Part shown: positions 1 to 7,261 of the stretch, piece after piece | Numbering within the stretch: the first letter of the stretch is position 1 | Layout: each line of letters begins with the position of its first letter | DNA from: a bacterium | GTDB taxonomy: Bacteria; Planctomycetota; B15-G4; JADJEK01 | DNA length: 8,293 bases | Direction of reading: 5' to 3' | NCBI GenBank assembly: GCA_030428825.1 | Contig: JAUIEL010000284.1 | Coordinates: 1 to 8,293 of the forward strand | Translations under genes and position numbers: made by a program | Notes under the pieces: model-generated | Database searches by the model: none | What the model was told of the DNA's origin: nothing | Seen by the model: only the letters and a program-made list of their open reading frames with translations

Positions 1-117
1 CTCGCGCAGTGGGGGGAGATCGACGACTCGATCTTGGCGGGCTTCGACGGCAGGGGCGAATTCACCGTGCCGATTGGTGAGGGAGAGCAGGGCTTCCGGC
101 TGTCGGTCCTCGAGTAG
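1..117 (+). CDS. C-terminal fragment of an unidentified protein (5' end outside window)
   Basis: The plus strand is open from base 1 in frame 1 for 38 codons and stops at TAG (115-117). The fragment ends in FRLSVLE. Nearly all third codon positions are G or C, as in the other genes of the window, which supports real coding. The short glycine- and acid-rich beta-strand-like tail (GFDGRGEFTVPIG) resembles the end of a secreted beta-sandwich protein, but 38 residues are too few to name a family. It is convergent with the minus-strand operon. If the gene is real, its TAG shows that amber is a normal stop codon in this genome, which bears on the interrupted sulfatase. The function is unknown. Confidence 0.45.
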   Translation, partial: LAQWGEIDDSILAGFDGRGEFTVPIGEGEQGFRLSVLE

Positions 118-222
118 GGGAAGGGGCGAACGGTAGGGCGCCGGGCCGTCAACCCCGAGACCGAGCACCGCCCGGCGTCTTGGTCCCGGCGTCTTCGCAT
201 CACGCCCGCTCCGAATCGCGAC

Positions 223-242
223 GGCGGACACGGAGGTCCGCC
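223..242. repeat. Inverted repeat GGCGGAC / GTCCGCC
   Basis: Perfect 7-bp arms (223-229 and 236-242) flank a 6-base loop, ACGGAG. The loop is long enough for a stable GC-rich hairpin on either strand. It lies about 105 bases past the plus-strand stop and is not followed by a T-run, so it is not a classical intrinsic terminator. Short GC-rich palindromes of this kind are often members of repetitive extragenic families. Only one copy is visible here, so that is inference. Confidence 0.5.
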
Positions 243-304
243 CTCCAGGGCTTCCGGGCGCTGGCGCTTGGATGAGGAGCTGCATCGCTTTGCCGAGGCT
301 TCTC

Positions 305-322
305 CCGCCCCTGCCGGGGCGG
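305..322. repeat. Tetraloop hairpin CCGCCCC-TGCC-GGGGCGG
   Basis: A perfect 7-bp all-G/C stem (305-311 with 316-322) closes a 4-base loop. It is the most stable compact hairpin in the middle of the intergenic region. No T-tract follows on either strand. A smaller hairpin, GTGCC-TCC-GGCAC, lies at 385-397. Their role is unknown; they could be part of a structured transcript or an extragenic repeat. Confidence 0.5.
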
Positions 323-480
323 ATCGCTACGCTTCCCGGTTCCCCGGAGTTCCGCTGGCGCTCCACTCCGCGCTACCTTCTCTCGTGCCTCCGGCACTCC
401 CCTTAAATAGGCGCCACTCATGTGGTGATCGATCCGGGCTAGGGCTTCCAGGCGCCGATACGCGTTTTCCTCCCGCATTG

Positions 481-502
481 CCAACGTCGCCGGCGGCGTT
501 GG
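481..502 (-). terminator. Candidate operon-end hairpin
   Basis: This is a nearly perfect 22-base palindrome. CCAACG pairs with CGTTGG, followed inward by one mismatched or wobble pair (487/496) and CGCC/GGCG. It begins 3 bases after the sulfatase stop codon on the minus strand, exactly where an operon-end structure would sit. The downstream minus-strand sequence has no U-tract, so it may act as a 3' stabilising hairpin, or as a terminator only together with Rho. The plus-strand gene coming the other way would also read into it. Confidence 0.5.
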
Positions 503-505
503 GTC

Positions 506-1858
506 TCACTCGGTCGCCGAGGCGGCCCAGCGACGGTGCGCTTCGAGCAGCCGCTCGGCGCGCTCGGGTTCGGCTCCGAGGTAGTTGCGGCGCTCGCCGA
601 TGTCTTCGGCCAAGTTGGCGAGGAACAGGCCGCGCTGCGGCTTGGCGGCGCCGGGGACAGGCGGGTTGCTGGTGTCGCGGGCGTTGCCGATCAGCTTCCA
701 GTCGCCGTCGCGCACCGCCCACTGCGCCCGCTCGCCGGTGCCGGTCTGCCAGTGGACGAGCTCGTGCGGCGTCGCGTCGGTCTCGCCCCGGAGGAGCGGC
801 GCGAGGCTGATCCCGTCGATGCCGCCGGGCTGCTCCAACAAGCCGATGCCCGCGAGCGCCGCGAGCGTCGGCAGCCAGTCACAGGAGTGGGCGAGCTCGT
901 CACAGACCTCGCCCTCCGGCAGCTCGCCCGGCCAGGAGATCACCGCCGGCACGCGGATGCCGCCCTCGAACAGGCTGAACTTCGCACCGCGGTAGGGGCC
1001 GGAGCTGCCGCCGCCGAAATGCGCGCGCTCCTCGGTCGAATGCCCGTGGTCAGATTGGAAGACGACCACCGTGTCGCCGCGGAGCCCGAGCTCGTCGAGG
1101 TGGCGCATCAGGTCGCCGATGCGGGCGTCGATCGTCGACATGAAGGCGTTGTAGAGCCGGCGGGGGTGCGGCGTCTCCCCGTAGTGCTCGAGCCAGTGTG
1201 GCTCGCCTTGGTAGGGGTAGTGCGGGCAGTTGATCGCGAAGTAGATGAAGAAGGGCGAGTCCTGGTTCGCGGTCATGAACTCGGCCGCCTCGCGCACCAT
1301 GAGGTCGGGGAAGAACTCGCCGTCGTGGAACACCTCCTCGCCGTTGCGGTGCAGGTCGTGTCGGTTCGGTCCCTGCCAGTAGAAGAAGTGCGACCAGTTG
1401 TCGATGCACCCGCCGCGGTGCACGAACGACCGCTCGAACCCCTGCGCGCGCGGCCGCTCGTCCGGAGCGTGGCCGAGGTGCCACTTCCCCACGATCGCGG
1501 TCGCGTAGCCGGCGGCCCGGAACATCTCGGCCATCGTGACCTCTTCCGCCGGCAGCCCCTTCGCGTCCGGCCGGTGGGCGACGTTCCCGGAGACCCCGGC
1601 GCGGTGCGGGACCCGCCCCGTCAGGAGCGCGGCGCGCGACGGCGAGCAGACCGGCGCCGCCGCGTAGAACTGCGTGAACCGGACGCCCCGCCGGCAGATC
1701 GAGTCGAGGTGCGGCGTGACGAGGTCCGCGCGGCCCTACGCGTTCAGGTCGACCGTCCCCTGGTCGTCGGTCACGATCAGCACCACGTTCGGCGGCCGGT
1801 CGTCCGCGGCGTCGGTCGCGACGGCGAACGCGAGGACGAGGCCGAGCGCGCCGATCAC
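506..1858 (-). pseudogene. Secreted sulfatase (formylglycine-dependent), interrupted by an in-frame TAG
   Basis: Sulfatases hydrolyse sulfate esters using a formylglycine made from Cys or Ser in C/S-x-P-x-R. From the GTG at 1858 the frame gives a signal peptide (about residues 1-17), the metal-binding DD (31-32) in NVVLIVTDDQG, then TAG at codon 41. The same frame continues without a shift through CSPSR (71-75, Cys71 the formylglycine site), GKWHLGH (124-130), CPHYP (His213), SDHGH (269-273, metal ligands), and the KFSLFEGGIRVP segment (Lys293). It ends with the usual C-terminal region (about 380-450). All key catalytic residues are present and 450 codons is a normal length. Homologues usually read D-L-x-x-Y-G at the stop, so TAC changed to TAG is the simplest explanation. 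No alternative start lies between the stop and Met109, and a product from Met109 would lack Cys71. The GTG overlaps the permease stop (GTGA), with GAGG about 7 bases upstream. The natural substrate cannot be told from the sequence. Confidence 0.9.
1736..1738 (-). other. In-frame amber codon at sulfatase codon 41
   Basis: The minus strand reads AAC GCG TAG GGC CGC. Both flanking segments are in one frame and both match sulfatase sequence, so this is a nonsense change and not an indel. One base, plus-strand C1736 in place of G, would restore TAC (Tyr). The other genes here end in TGA or, for the partial gene at 1-117, in TAG, so a genome-wide reassignment of TAG is unlikely. Confidence 0.9.
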
Positions 1859-1869
1859 CGCCCCGCCTC
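1855..1869 (-). promoter_or_regulatory. Translational coupling site: GAGG Shine-Dalgarno and GTGA stop/start overlap (permease to sulfatase)
   Basis: The permease stop TGA (1857-1855) overlaps the sulfatase GTG (1858-1856). GAGG lies 7 bases upstream of the GTG. The reading from this GTG gives a clean hydrophobic signal peptide leading straight into the sulfatase NVVLIVTDD strand, which supports this start. Confidence 0.7.
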
Positions 1870-4800
1870 GGCGCCGGGCCCGCCGACCCGGAAGAGGCCG
1901 GCGTAGAGCGCCGGGACGACGAGCAGGACGACGACGGTCGAGACGACGAGCCCGCTGATGGTCGCGGTGGCGAGCGGCTGCCACATCGGTCCGCCCGATC
2001 GGTGGAGGACGACCATGCTCGCGAGCGCGCAGAACGTCGTCAGCAGGATCGGACGCAGCCGCTCCGCCGCGGCGTCGACGAGGAGGGCGCGGCGATCGTC
2101 CGCGGGCGCCGCCTCCCGGAGCCTCGCGCGCACGCTCGCCAGCAGCACGATCGCGTTGTTCACCACGATCCCCGCGAGCGCGGTCATCCCGACCAGCGTC
2201 ATGAAGCTGAACGGTTCGCCGGTCACGCCGAGACCGAACGCGACGCCCGCGAACGAGACCGGGATCGTCAGGAGCGTCAGGAGCGTCTCGCGGATCGACT
2301 GCGACTGCAGGAGCAGCAGCACCAGCACGAGGAGCAGCGCCAGCGGCACCTCGTCGAGGAGCGCGCGGTTCGCCCGCTCGGCGGAGGCGGAGATCCCGCG
2401 GACCGCCGCGTCGACACCCGGGAACGCCGCCTCGACCTCGCCGAGCTCCCCCGCCACCTCCTCCTCGAGCCGGAGCCCGCGCCCCTCGTCCGGCGCGTCC
2501 GCGAGGACGGTGATCGCCGGCCGGCCGTCGCGGCGCGCGCGGACCGGCGATGCCAGGTGTTCCTCGACCTTCGCCACCTCGTACAGGACCGCCGGGTCCC
2601 CCTTCGCCGGCCAGACGTACGCGTCCTCCAGCGCCTCCTCCCGATCGTCCCGATCGCTCCGCGCGCGCAAGAGCACCGGCCGCCGTCCGCCCCGCCCGTC
2701 GGGAAGGTCGAACACCGGCAGCCCGACGACCGCGGTGTGGATCGCCGCGGTGACGTCCGCGGCCGTCAGGTCGCGTTCGGCCAGCGCGACCCGGTCGAGC
2801 GACACGCTCCGCTTCCGGATCGGCGCCCCCCAGTCGTCGTGGACCCACGCCCCGCCGCGGGCCTCGACCCGCGCCGCCACGTCGTCCGCCGCCCGCCGGA
2901 GCGTCTCCTCGTCCTCCCCGCGCAGCTCGATCTCGACCGGCCACTCGAGCTCCGCGCCGAGCCGGACCGGACGGAGCCGCACCCGCGCCTCGGTCGACGT
3001 CGACGCGATCCAGTCCCGGAGCGTCCGCTCGAGCCGCGAGGGGTCGCGGTCGGGATCGAGGCGGAGGAGGACGTGCGCGGTGTGCGGGGACATCCGGACG
3101 ACCGGGAGGCTCGCCTGGAACCGCGGCGCCGAGCGACCGAGGAACGAGACCGCCCCCGCCAGCGCGCCGTCCGGCGCCGCCCGCTCCTCGTCGAGCCGCG
3201 CCTCGAGCGACGCCAGCGTCTCCGCGGTCCGGTCGAGCGTGTCGCCGGCCGGGCGCTCGATCTCGATCGACCAGAGGGGACGCGCCGACGCGGGGAAGAA
3301 GATCCGGTCCGCCTCGACGAACGTCCGCCAGCCGATCGCGCCGAGGACGAGCACCACCAGGAAGGCGAGGCTCGGCGCCCGGACCGAGACGCCGAGCAGG
3401 CGACGGTACGTCCGCTCCGCGAGGCCGGGCCGCCCCGCCGTGGCGCGCGGGACGCCGCGCACGAGGACCGGAGTGACCGTGAACGCGAAGACGAGCGACA
3501 CGGCGAGCGTCGCGAGGACGACCCAGAAGAGGGACCGGACGTAGTCGCCGATCACGTCGTCGGTCCGCGCGACCGGGAGGAATCCGAGCGCCGTCGTCGC
3601 CGACGCCGCGGCCAGCGGCCCCTTCAGCGCGGAGATCGCCCGGCCGACCGCGGCCGACCGCTCGAGCCCCTCCTCGCCGTGACGCTGGACCCGCTCGGCC
3701 ATCACGACGTGGTTGTCGACGAGGAGTCCGAGCACCAGGACGAGGCTCGACAGCGTCACGACGTCGAGGGACACCCCGCCGAGCGACAGCAGCCCGACCG
3801 AGGTCAGGACGACCGCCGGGACCAGCAGCGCGACCGCCGCGCCGGCGCGGAGCCCGAGCAGGAGCACGAGGAGGACCAGGATCAGGACGAAGCTCTGACC
3901 GAGCGCGGCGTCGAACCCGTCGACCTCGTCGCGGACGGCGTCCGCCTGCAGCGCCACCACCTCCGCCTTCGCCGCGGGAGACGAGAATCCGGTCGCCGCG
4001 GCCCGGACCGCGGCGCCGAACGCCTCGAGCGACGCGTCGGCGGACCTCGTCGCGGCCAGCGCGACCGCCGGACGCCGACCGGCGCGCACCCGCTCGAGCA
4101 CCGGGCGGAGCTCGACCGTCTCCACGTCGAGGAGGCGCGACACCGCCACCGGGTCGCCGTCCGCGGGATCGCGGATCTCCAGCGCCTCGAGGGCCGCCCG
4201 TCCGTCGAGCCGCGAGCGCGCCTCGAGCGGGACGATCCGCCCGTCCTCCGACCAGTACGTCCCCGGCGCGGTCAGGTGGTGCGCGCGGAGGAGCTCCCGC
4301 AGCTCGAGCGGCGTGACGCCGGTGTCGACCAGGTCGCGGTCGTCGTACGTCAGGCGGATCGCCTCCCGCGGCCGACCGATCACCTCGACCGCCGCGACCT
4401 CGCGTCGCCGTCGCAGCTCCCGCGCCAGGCGCTCCCCCGCGTCGACCGCGGCGGCCACGTCGTCCCCCTCGGCGGCGACGACGAGGACCGCCTCCGCGAG
4501 CGGGTCGTCGAGTCGCCGCAGGTGCGGCCCCTTCAGCCCGACGAAGCTCTCCGCGAACTCCTCCCGCAGCCGCTCGAGCCGCTCGTCGATCGTGAGGAGG
4601 GCGTCCGCGCGCGCCGCCGCGCCGTCCCGCGCGAGCTCGACGGTGAGGAGCGCCGCGCCGTCCCGGGTACGCCCCCGGACGCCGCGCACCGCCGGCAGCT
4701 CGAGGAGCGCCTCCTCGATCCGGACCGTCAGGACCTCCTCCAGCTCGCGCGCGGAGACTCCCGGGAGGGTCGCCTCGACCGCCGCCAGCGCCGGGTCGAC

Positions 4801-4914
4801 CGTCGGCTCGAGCCGGCGGGGCATCTCCCGCGCCGCGAACAGTCCGCCGGCGGCGAGCAGGAGCGCGCCGACGACCAGCGACTTCCGCCGGGCGAGCAGC
4901 GTCTCGCCCGTCAC
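1855..4914 (-). CDS. RND-family efflux permease (AcrB/ACR_tran type)
   Basis: The product is a 1019-residue inner-membrane proton-driven transporter of the resistance-nodulation-division superfamily, the usual length for the family. TM1 is at about 13-29, followed by a periplasmic porter loop (about 31-340) containing the typical ATLPGVSARELEEVLT segment. TM2-6 span about 341-486 and TM7 about 513-530. The second periplasmic loop runs about 531-850 and TM8-12 about 855-1008. The TM4 signature reads GLLVDNHVV (Asp400, Asn401), where AcrB has Asp407-Asp408. TM10 reads AGIVVNNAIVLL, with Asn919 at the AcrB Lys940 position. ERLRPILLTT keeps Arg954, the AcrB Arg971 equivalent. The start is GTG at 4914, overlapping the preceding TGA as GTGA, with a strong GGAGGGG 5 bases upstream; an earlier in-frame start would lie inside the propeller gene. 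No membrane-fusion adaptor or TolC-like gene is present, so partner and substrate are unknown. It lacks obvious metal-export methionine clusters. Confidence 0.92.
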   Translation of the reverse strand: MTGETLLARRKSLVVGALLLAAGGLFAAREMPRRLEPTVDPALAAVEATLPGVSARELEEVLTVRIEEALLELPAVRGVRGRTRDGAALLTVELARDGAAARADALLTIDERLERLREEFAESFVGLKGPHLRRLDDPLAEAVLVVAAEGDDVAAAVDAGERLARELRRRREVAAVEVIGRPREAIRLTYDDRDLVDTGVTPLELRELLRAHHLTAPGTYWSEDGRIVPLEARSRLDGRAALEALEIRDPADGDPVAVSRLLDVETVELRPVLERVRAGRRPAVALAATRSADASLEAFGAAVRAAATGFSSPAAKAEVVALQADAVRDEVDGFDAALGQSFVLILVLLVLLLGLRAGAAVALLVPAVVLTSVGLLSLGGVSLDVVTLSSLVLVLGLLVDNHVVMAERVQRHGEEGLERSAAVGRAISALKGPLAAASATTALGFLPVARTDDVIGDYVRSLFWVVLATLAVSLVFAFTVTPVLVRGVPRATAGRPGLAERTYRRLLGVSVRAPSLAFLVVLVLGAIGWRTFVEADRIFFPASARPLWSIEIERPAGDTLDRTAETLASLEARLDEERAAPDGALAGAVSFLGRSAPRFQASLPVVRMSPHTAHVLLRLDPDRDPSRLERTLRDWIASTSTEARVRLRPVRLGAELEWPVEIELRGEDEETLRRAADDVAARVEARGGAWVHDDWGAPIRKRSVSLDRVALAERDLTAADVTAAIHTAVVGLPVFDLPDGRGGRRPVLLRARSDRDDREEALEDAYVWPAKGDPAVLYEVAKVEEHLASPVRARRDGRPAITVLADAPDEGRGLRLEEEVAGELGEVEAAFPGVDAAVRGISASAERANRALLDEVPLALLLVLVLLLLQSQSIRETLLTLLTIPVSFAGVAFGLGVTGEPFSFMTLVGMTALAGIVVNNAIVLLASVRARLREAAPADDRRALLVDAAAERLRPILLTTFCALASMVVLHRSGGPMWQPLATATISGLVVSTVVVLLVVPALYAGLFRVGGPGAEAGR

Positions 4915-4925
4915 TCGCTCCCCTC
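4911..4925 (-). promoter_or_regulatory. Translational coupling site: GGAGGGG Shine-Dalgarno and GTGA stop/start overlap
   Basis: On the minus strand GGAGGGG is followed by AGCGA and then GTGA. The TGA ends the propeller gene and the GTG (4914-4912) starts the permease. The overlap decides the permease start and implies that ribosomes finishing the upstream gene re-initiate on the permease. Confidence 0.75.
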
Positions 4926-7250
4926 CGCCTCGCGCGCCTCTCCTCCGTCCCGCGGCTGCGGATAGAGGAGGAGGCGGTCGTGGCAGAGGAAGGCGAGGTC
5001 GTCCCGCCCGTCGTTCGTGAAGTCGCCGATCAGCATCTCGCGCGGCTCGAGCGGACCGCCGCGGTTCGAGCGGCTGAACGGGTTCTTCTCGAACACGGTG
5101 AAGAAGAGCTCGCTGCGCCACGCGCCGTCGGCGTCCGCGGCGACGATCTCCAACACGTGCTTCGTCGCGTCGAGCGCGGCGAGGTCGGCCGAGCCGTCGT
5201 GGTTCAGGTCGCCGACCGCGAAGCCGGTGAAGCGGACCTCGTCCAGGTCGGTCCGGTAGCTCGAACGCCCGGCCCCGCCGCCCGGCTCGACGGCGATCGG
5301 CGGGACCGACCAGAAGCGGTCCTTCCCGAAGTAGAGGAGCCGGATCCCCGCGCGGCCGCCGAGGTCGCGCGCCTCGACGCGGTTGAGGGCGAGCGGCGCC
5401 AGCCCGAGCGACTCGCGGTACGACCAGAGCCCGGACGCCTCGCGCTCGAACACCTGCGCCGCCTCCTCCTCGGCGTGGAACGCCAGCAGCTCCTCCTCGC
5501 CGTCCGAGTCGACGTCGAACAGCAGCGGGCCGGTCAGCTCGTCCTGGCTGCTCCGCGCGTTCGCCTGGTCGACGATCGTCAGCCCGCCGCCCTTCGTGAC
5601 CCGGTACGCGCGCACGAACCCCTTCCCCGACACGAGCAGCTCGCGCTCACCGTCGCGGTCGAAGTCGCCGAGCCCGAACCGGTCGCGGAGCACCCCCTCG
5701 AGCTGGCTCGTCCGGACCGAGTCGTCCTCCGCCGCCTCCTCGAACTCGACCCCCTTCCGCTTCAACAGGATCCGCGCCGGCTCGCGGGGGATGAACAGCA
5801 CGAGGTCCGGCCCGCCGTCGCCGTCGACGTCCTCGGCGACCAGCGCCGCCGGGTCGCGCTTGATCGCGCCGAGCTTCACCGGCCGCTCCGCCTTCCAGGT
5901 CTCTCCGTCGGCGCGCAGCACCTCGACGCTGAACCGTCGGCCGTCCTTCGCCGCGACCAGCAGCTCGTCCGTGCCGTCGCCGTCGAGGTCGGCCGCCGCC
6001 GCCACGAGCGGTTGCCCCGGGACGTCGACGTTCACCGGGAACCCGAGTCGTCCGCCCTCGTTCAGGCGCGACAGCCCGACCATCCCCTCCTTCTCGCTGC
6101 AGACGAGCACGCCGTCCCGATCCGCCCCGGACGTCCGATGGGCGGCGATCGACGTGATGCCGTTCAGGGACGGGAACGCCACCGGCGGGGCGAGCTCGCC
6201 GTCCGCGCCCTGACGCCAGAAGTGGACCGCCGCCCCGTCCGGGTCGGCGACGATCACGTCGCGCCGGCCGTCCCCGTCGAAGTCCCCGACCGCGTAGAGC
6301 GCCTCGTTCACGCCCGCCTTCGGGACGGGGTGGTTCCGGATCGCGAGCGAGCGGCGCCGCGCCTCGCTCCCGGGCGTCGCCCCGAGCGGTTCGACCTGCA
6401 GCTCCGAACGCGTCCGCTTCACGGTCACCAGCCGCGCGGACCCGCCGGCGCCGAGCACCGCCCAGTCGGCGGCCCCGACCTCGACCGGGACGGCGAATTC
6501 GGGACCGAACCCGCCGTCCGCGTCCTGGTACCGGACGCGGAGCGCCCGGTCGCTCGCCTGCGCGACGTACGCGAGGTCGCGCCGTCCGTCGCCGTTCAGG
6601 TCGACGACGCCGAGCCGCTGCGGGTTCTCCTCGCTGACGCGGTAGTCGGCCGGCGCGGGGAGCGCCGTCCGCGGCCCGCCGAGCCGGAAGACGAGGATCG
6701 CCCGCTTCGACAGCGCGACCAGGTCGTCCGCGCCGTCGCCGTCGACGTCCGCGACGGCGAGCGAACCGACGTTCGCGTTCGGCTCGTCGCGGTCGTAGGT
6801 CCACTCGTCCTCCCACTCGCCCGGCGCGGTCTGCAGCTTCACCGCGATCCGGTCCCGCTTCCCGGTGTAGACGAGGTCGCTCCGGCCGTCGCCGTTCACG
6901 TCGAGCACCGCGAGGTCGTACATGTAGTCGCCGGTCGGGACGCTCTCCTTCAGGAACGGCGCGCTCTCGAGGACCGGCTCCCACCGCGACGATCCGAGCT
7001 TCCGCTTCGCGGCCTCGCGCATCTCCTCCGGCGTCCGCTGCAGCAACAGGTCGACGCGGGCGCTGTCGTTGTTCACCACCACGAGGTCGCGGCGTCCGTC
7101 GCCGTCGACGTCGCCCGCGGCGAGGCCGCGCGCGCTCCAGTCGAGCCGGTTGACGAGCGGACCGCCGAGGCGGAACGGAGGGTCGAACCCCGCGGCGGGC
7201 GAGGCGAGGACGGAGACGAGGAGGACGAGCGCGGGCGCGGGACGGATCAT
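4911..7250 (-). CDS. Secreted FG-GAP/VCBS-repeat beta-propeller protein
   Basis: The product is 779 residues. An N-terminal signal peptide (hydrophobic core about 6-16, cleavage probably near 20-21, SPAAG) exports it. The rest is a tandem array of integrin-alpha-like repeats with Ca-binding loops of the form D-x-[DN]-x-D-G-x-x-[DE]. I count 11 clear loops starting at residues 47, 117, 168, 217, 323, 421, 474, 529, 579, 681 and 743. Spacing is about 50-70 residues, with three double-length gaps where a decayed repeat can be seen near 265, 371 and 629. That makes about 14 blades, consistent with two seven-bladed propellers. There is no membrane anchor, sortase signal or enzymatic domain, and the C-terminus is short and acidic. 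The ATG at 7250 follows AAGGA at good spacing, 11 bases after the previous stop. Repeats of this class usually bind ligands or partners extracellularly; the partner here is unknown. Its stop overlaps the permease start. Confidence 0.9.
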   Translation of the reverse strand: MIRPAPALVLLVSVLASPAAGFDPPFRLGGPLVNRLDWSARGLAAGDVDGDGRRDLVVVNNDSARVDLLLQRTPEEMREAAKRKLGSSRWEPVLESAPFLKESVPTGDYMYDLAVLDVNGDGRSDLVYTGKRDRIAVKLQTAPGEWEDEWTYDRDEPNANVGSLAVADVDGDGADDLVALSKRAILVFRLGGPRTALPAPADYRVSEENPQRLGVVDLNGDGRRDLAYVAQASDRALRVRYQDADGGFGPEFAVPVEVGAADWAVLGAGGSARLVTVKRTRSELQVEPLGATPGSEARRRSLAIRNHPVPKAGVNEALYAVGDFDGDGRRDVIVADPDGAAVHFWRQGADGELAPPVAFPSLNGITSIAAHRTSGADRDGVLVCSEKEGMVGLSRLNEGGRLGFPVNVDVPGQPLVAAAADLDGDGTDELLVAAKDGRRFSVEVLRADGETWKAERPVKLGAIKRDPAALVAEDVDGDGGPDLVLFIPREPARILLKRKGVEFEEAAEDDSVRTSQLEGVLRDRFGLGDFDRDGERELLVSGKGFVRAYRVTKGGGLTIVDQANARSSQDELTGPLLFDVDSDGEEELLAFHAEEEAAQVFEREASGLWSYRESLGLAPLALNRVEARDLGGRAGIRLLYFGKDRFWSVPPIAVEPGGGAGRSSYRTDLDEVRFTGFAVGDLNHDGSADLAALDATKHVLEIVAADADGAWRSELFFTVFEKNPFSRSNRGGPLEPREMLIGDFTNDGRDDLAFLCHDRLLLYPQPRDGGEAREAEGSE

Positions 7251-7261
7251 CGGGCGGTCCT
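7251..7261 (-). promoter_or_regulatory. Ribosome binding site of the propeller gene
   Basis: The 11-base gap between the TGA of the upstream gene and the ATG at 7250 carries AAGGAC, leaving 7 bases between AGGA and the ATG. It marks this ATG as the start, although the frame stays open much further upstream. The hydrophobic signal peptide begins here too. Confidence 0.75.

Larger units (their letters stand above)
118..505. other. Convergent intergenic region with clustered small palindromes
   Basis: This is 388 bases between two converging genes. I see no convincing gene. An open frame exists on the minus strand (484 to 200, TTG start), but its third codon positions lack the strong G/C bias of the neighbours and its translation is low-complexity and Arg/Pro-rich. 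The segment holds a direct repeat of CCCGGCGTCTT (171-181 and 185-195), a direct repeat of GCTGGCGCT (260-268 and 354-362), and several stem-loops that are listed separately. The density of inverted repeats suggests a non-coding dispersed repeat or a structured 3' region rather than a decayed gene. Confidence 0.6.

Noticed and set aside
171..195. CRISPR-like or iteron array from CCCGGCGTCTT x2
   Set aside because: There are only two 11-bp copies with a 3-base gap and no further units.
200..484. A 94-codon minus-strand frame downstream of the sulfatase
   Set aside because: It has weak third-position bias, a TTG start, an Arg/Pro/Ala-rich composition and internal hairpins. It is better explained as non-coding repeat DNA.
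536..1906. A 456-codon open frame on the plus strand opposite the sulfatase
   Set aside because: The minus strand carries every sulfatase signature in order. The plus frame is low-complexity and spans the junction of two minus-strand genes.
1736..2944. A 402-codon minus-strand frame ending at the sulfatase amber codon
   Set aside because: Only its last 40 codons are real, as the N-terminus of the sulfatase. The part before 1858 is an out-of-frame reading of the permease gene.
2002..4965. A 987-codon open frame on the plus strand opposite the permease gene
   Set aside because: Its translation is low-complexity Arg/Glu/Pro/Asp-rich with no recognisable domain. It is the mirror of a clear RND gene in very GC-rich DNA, where stops are rare in antisense frames.
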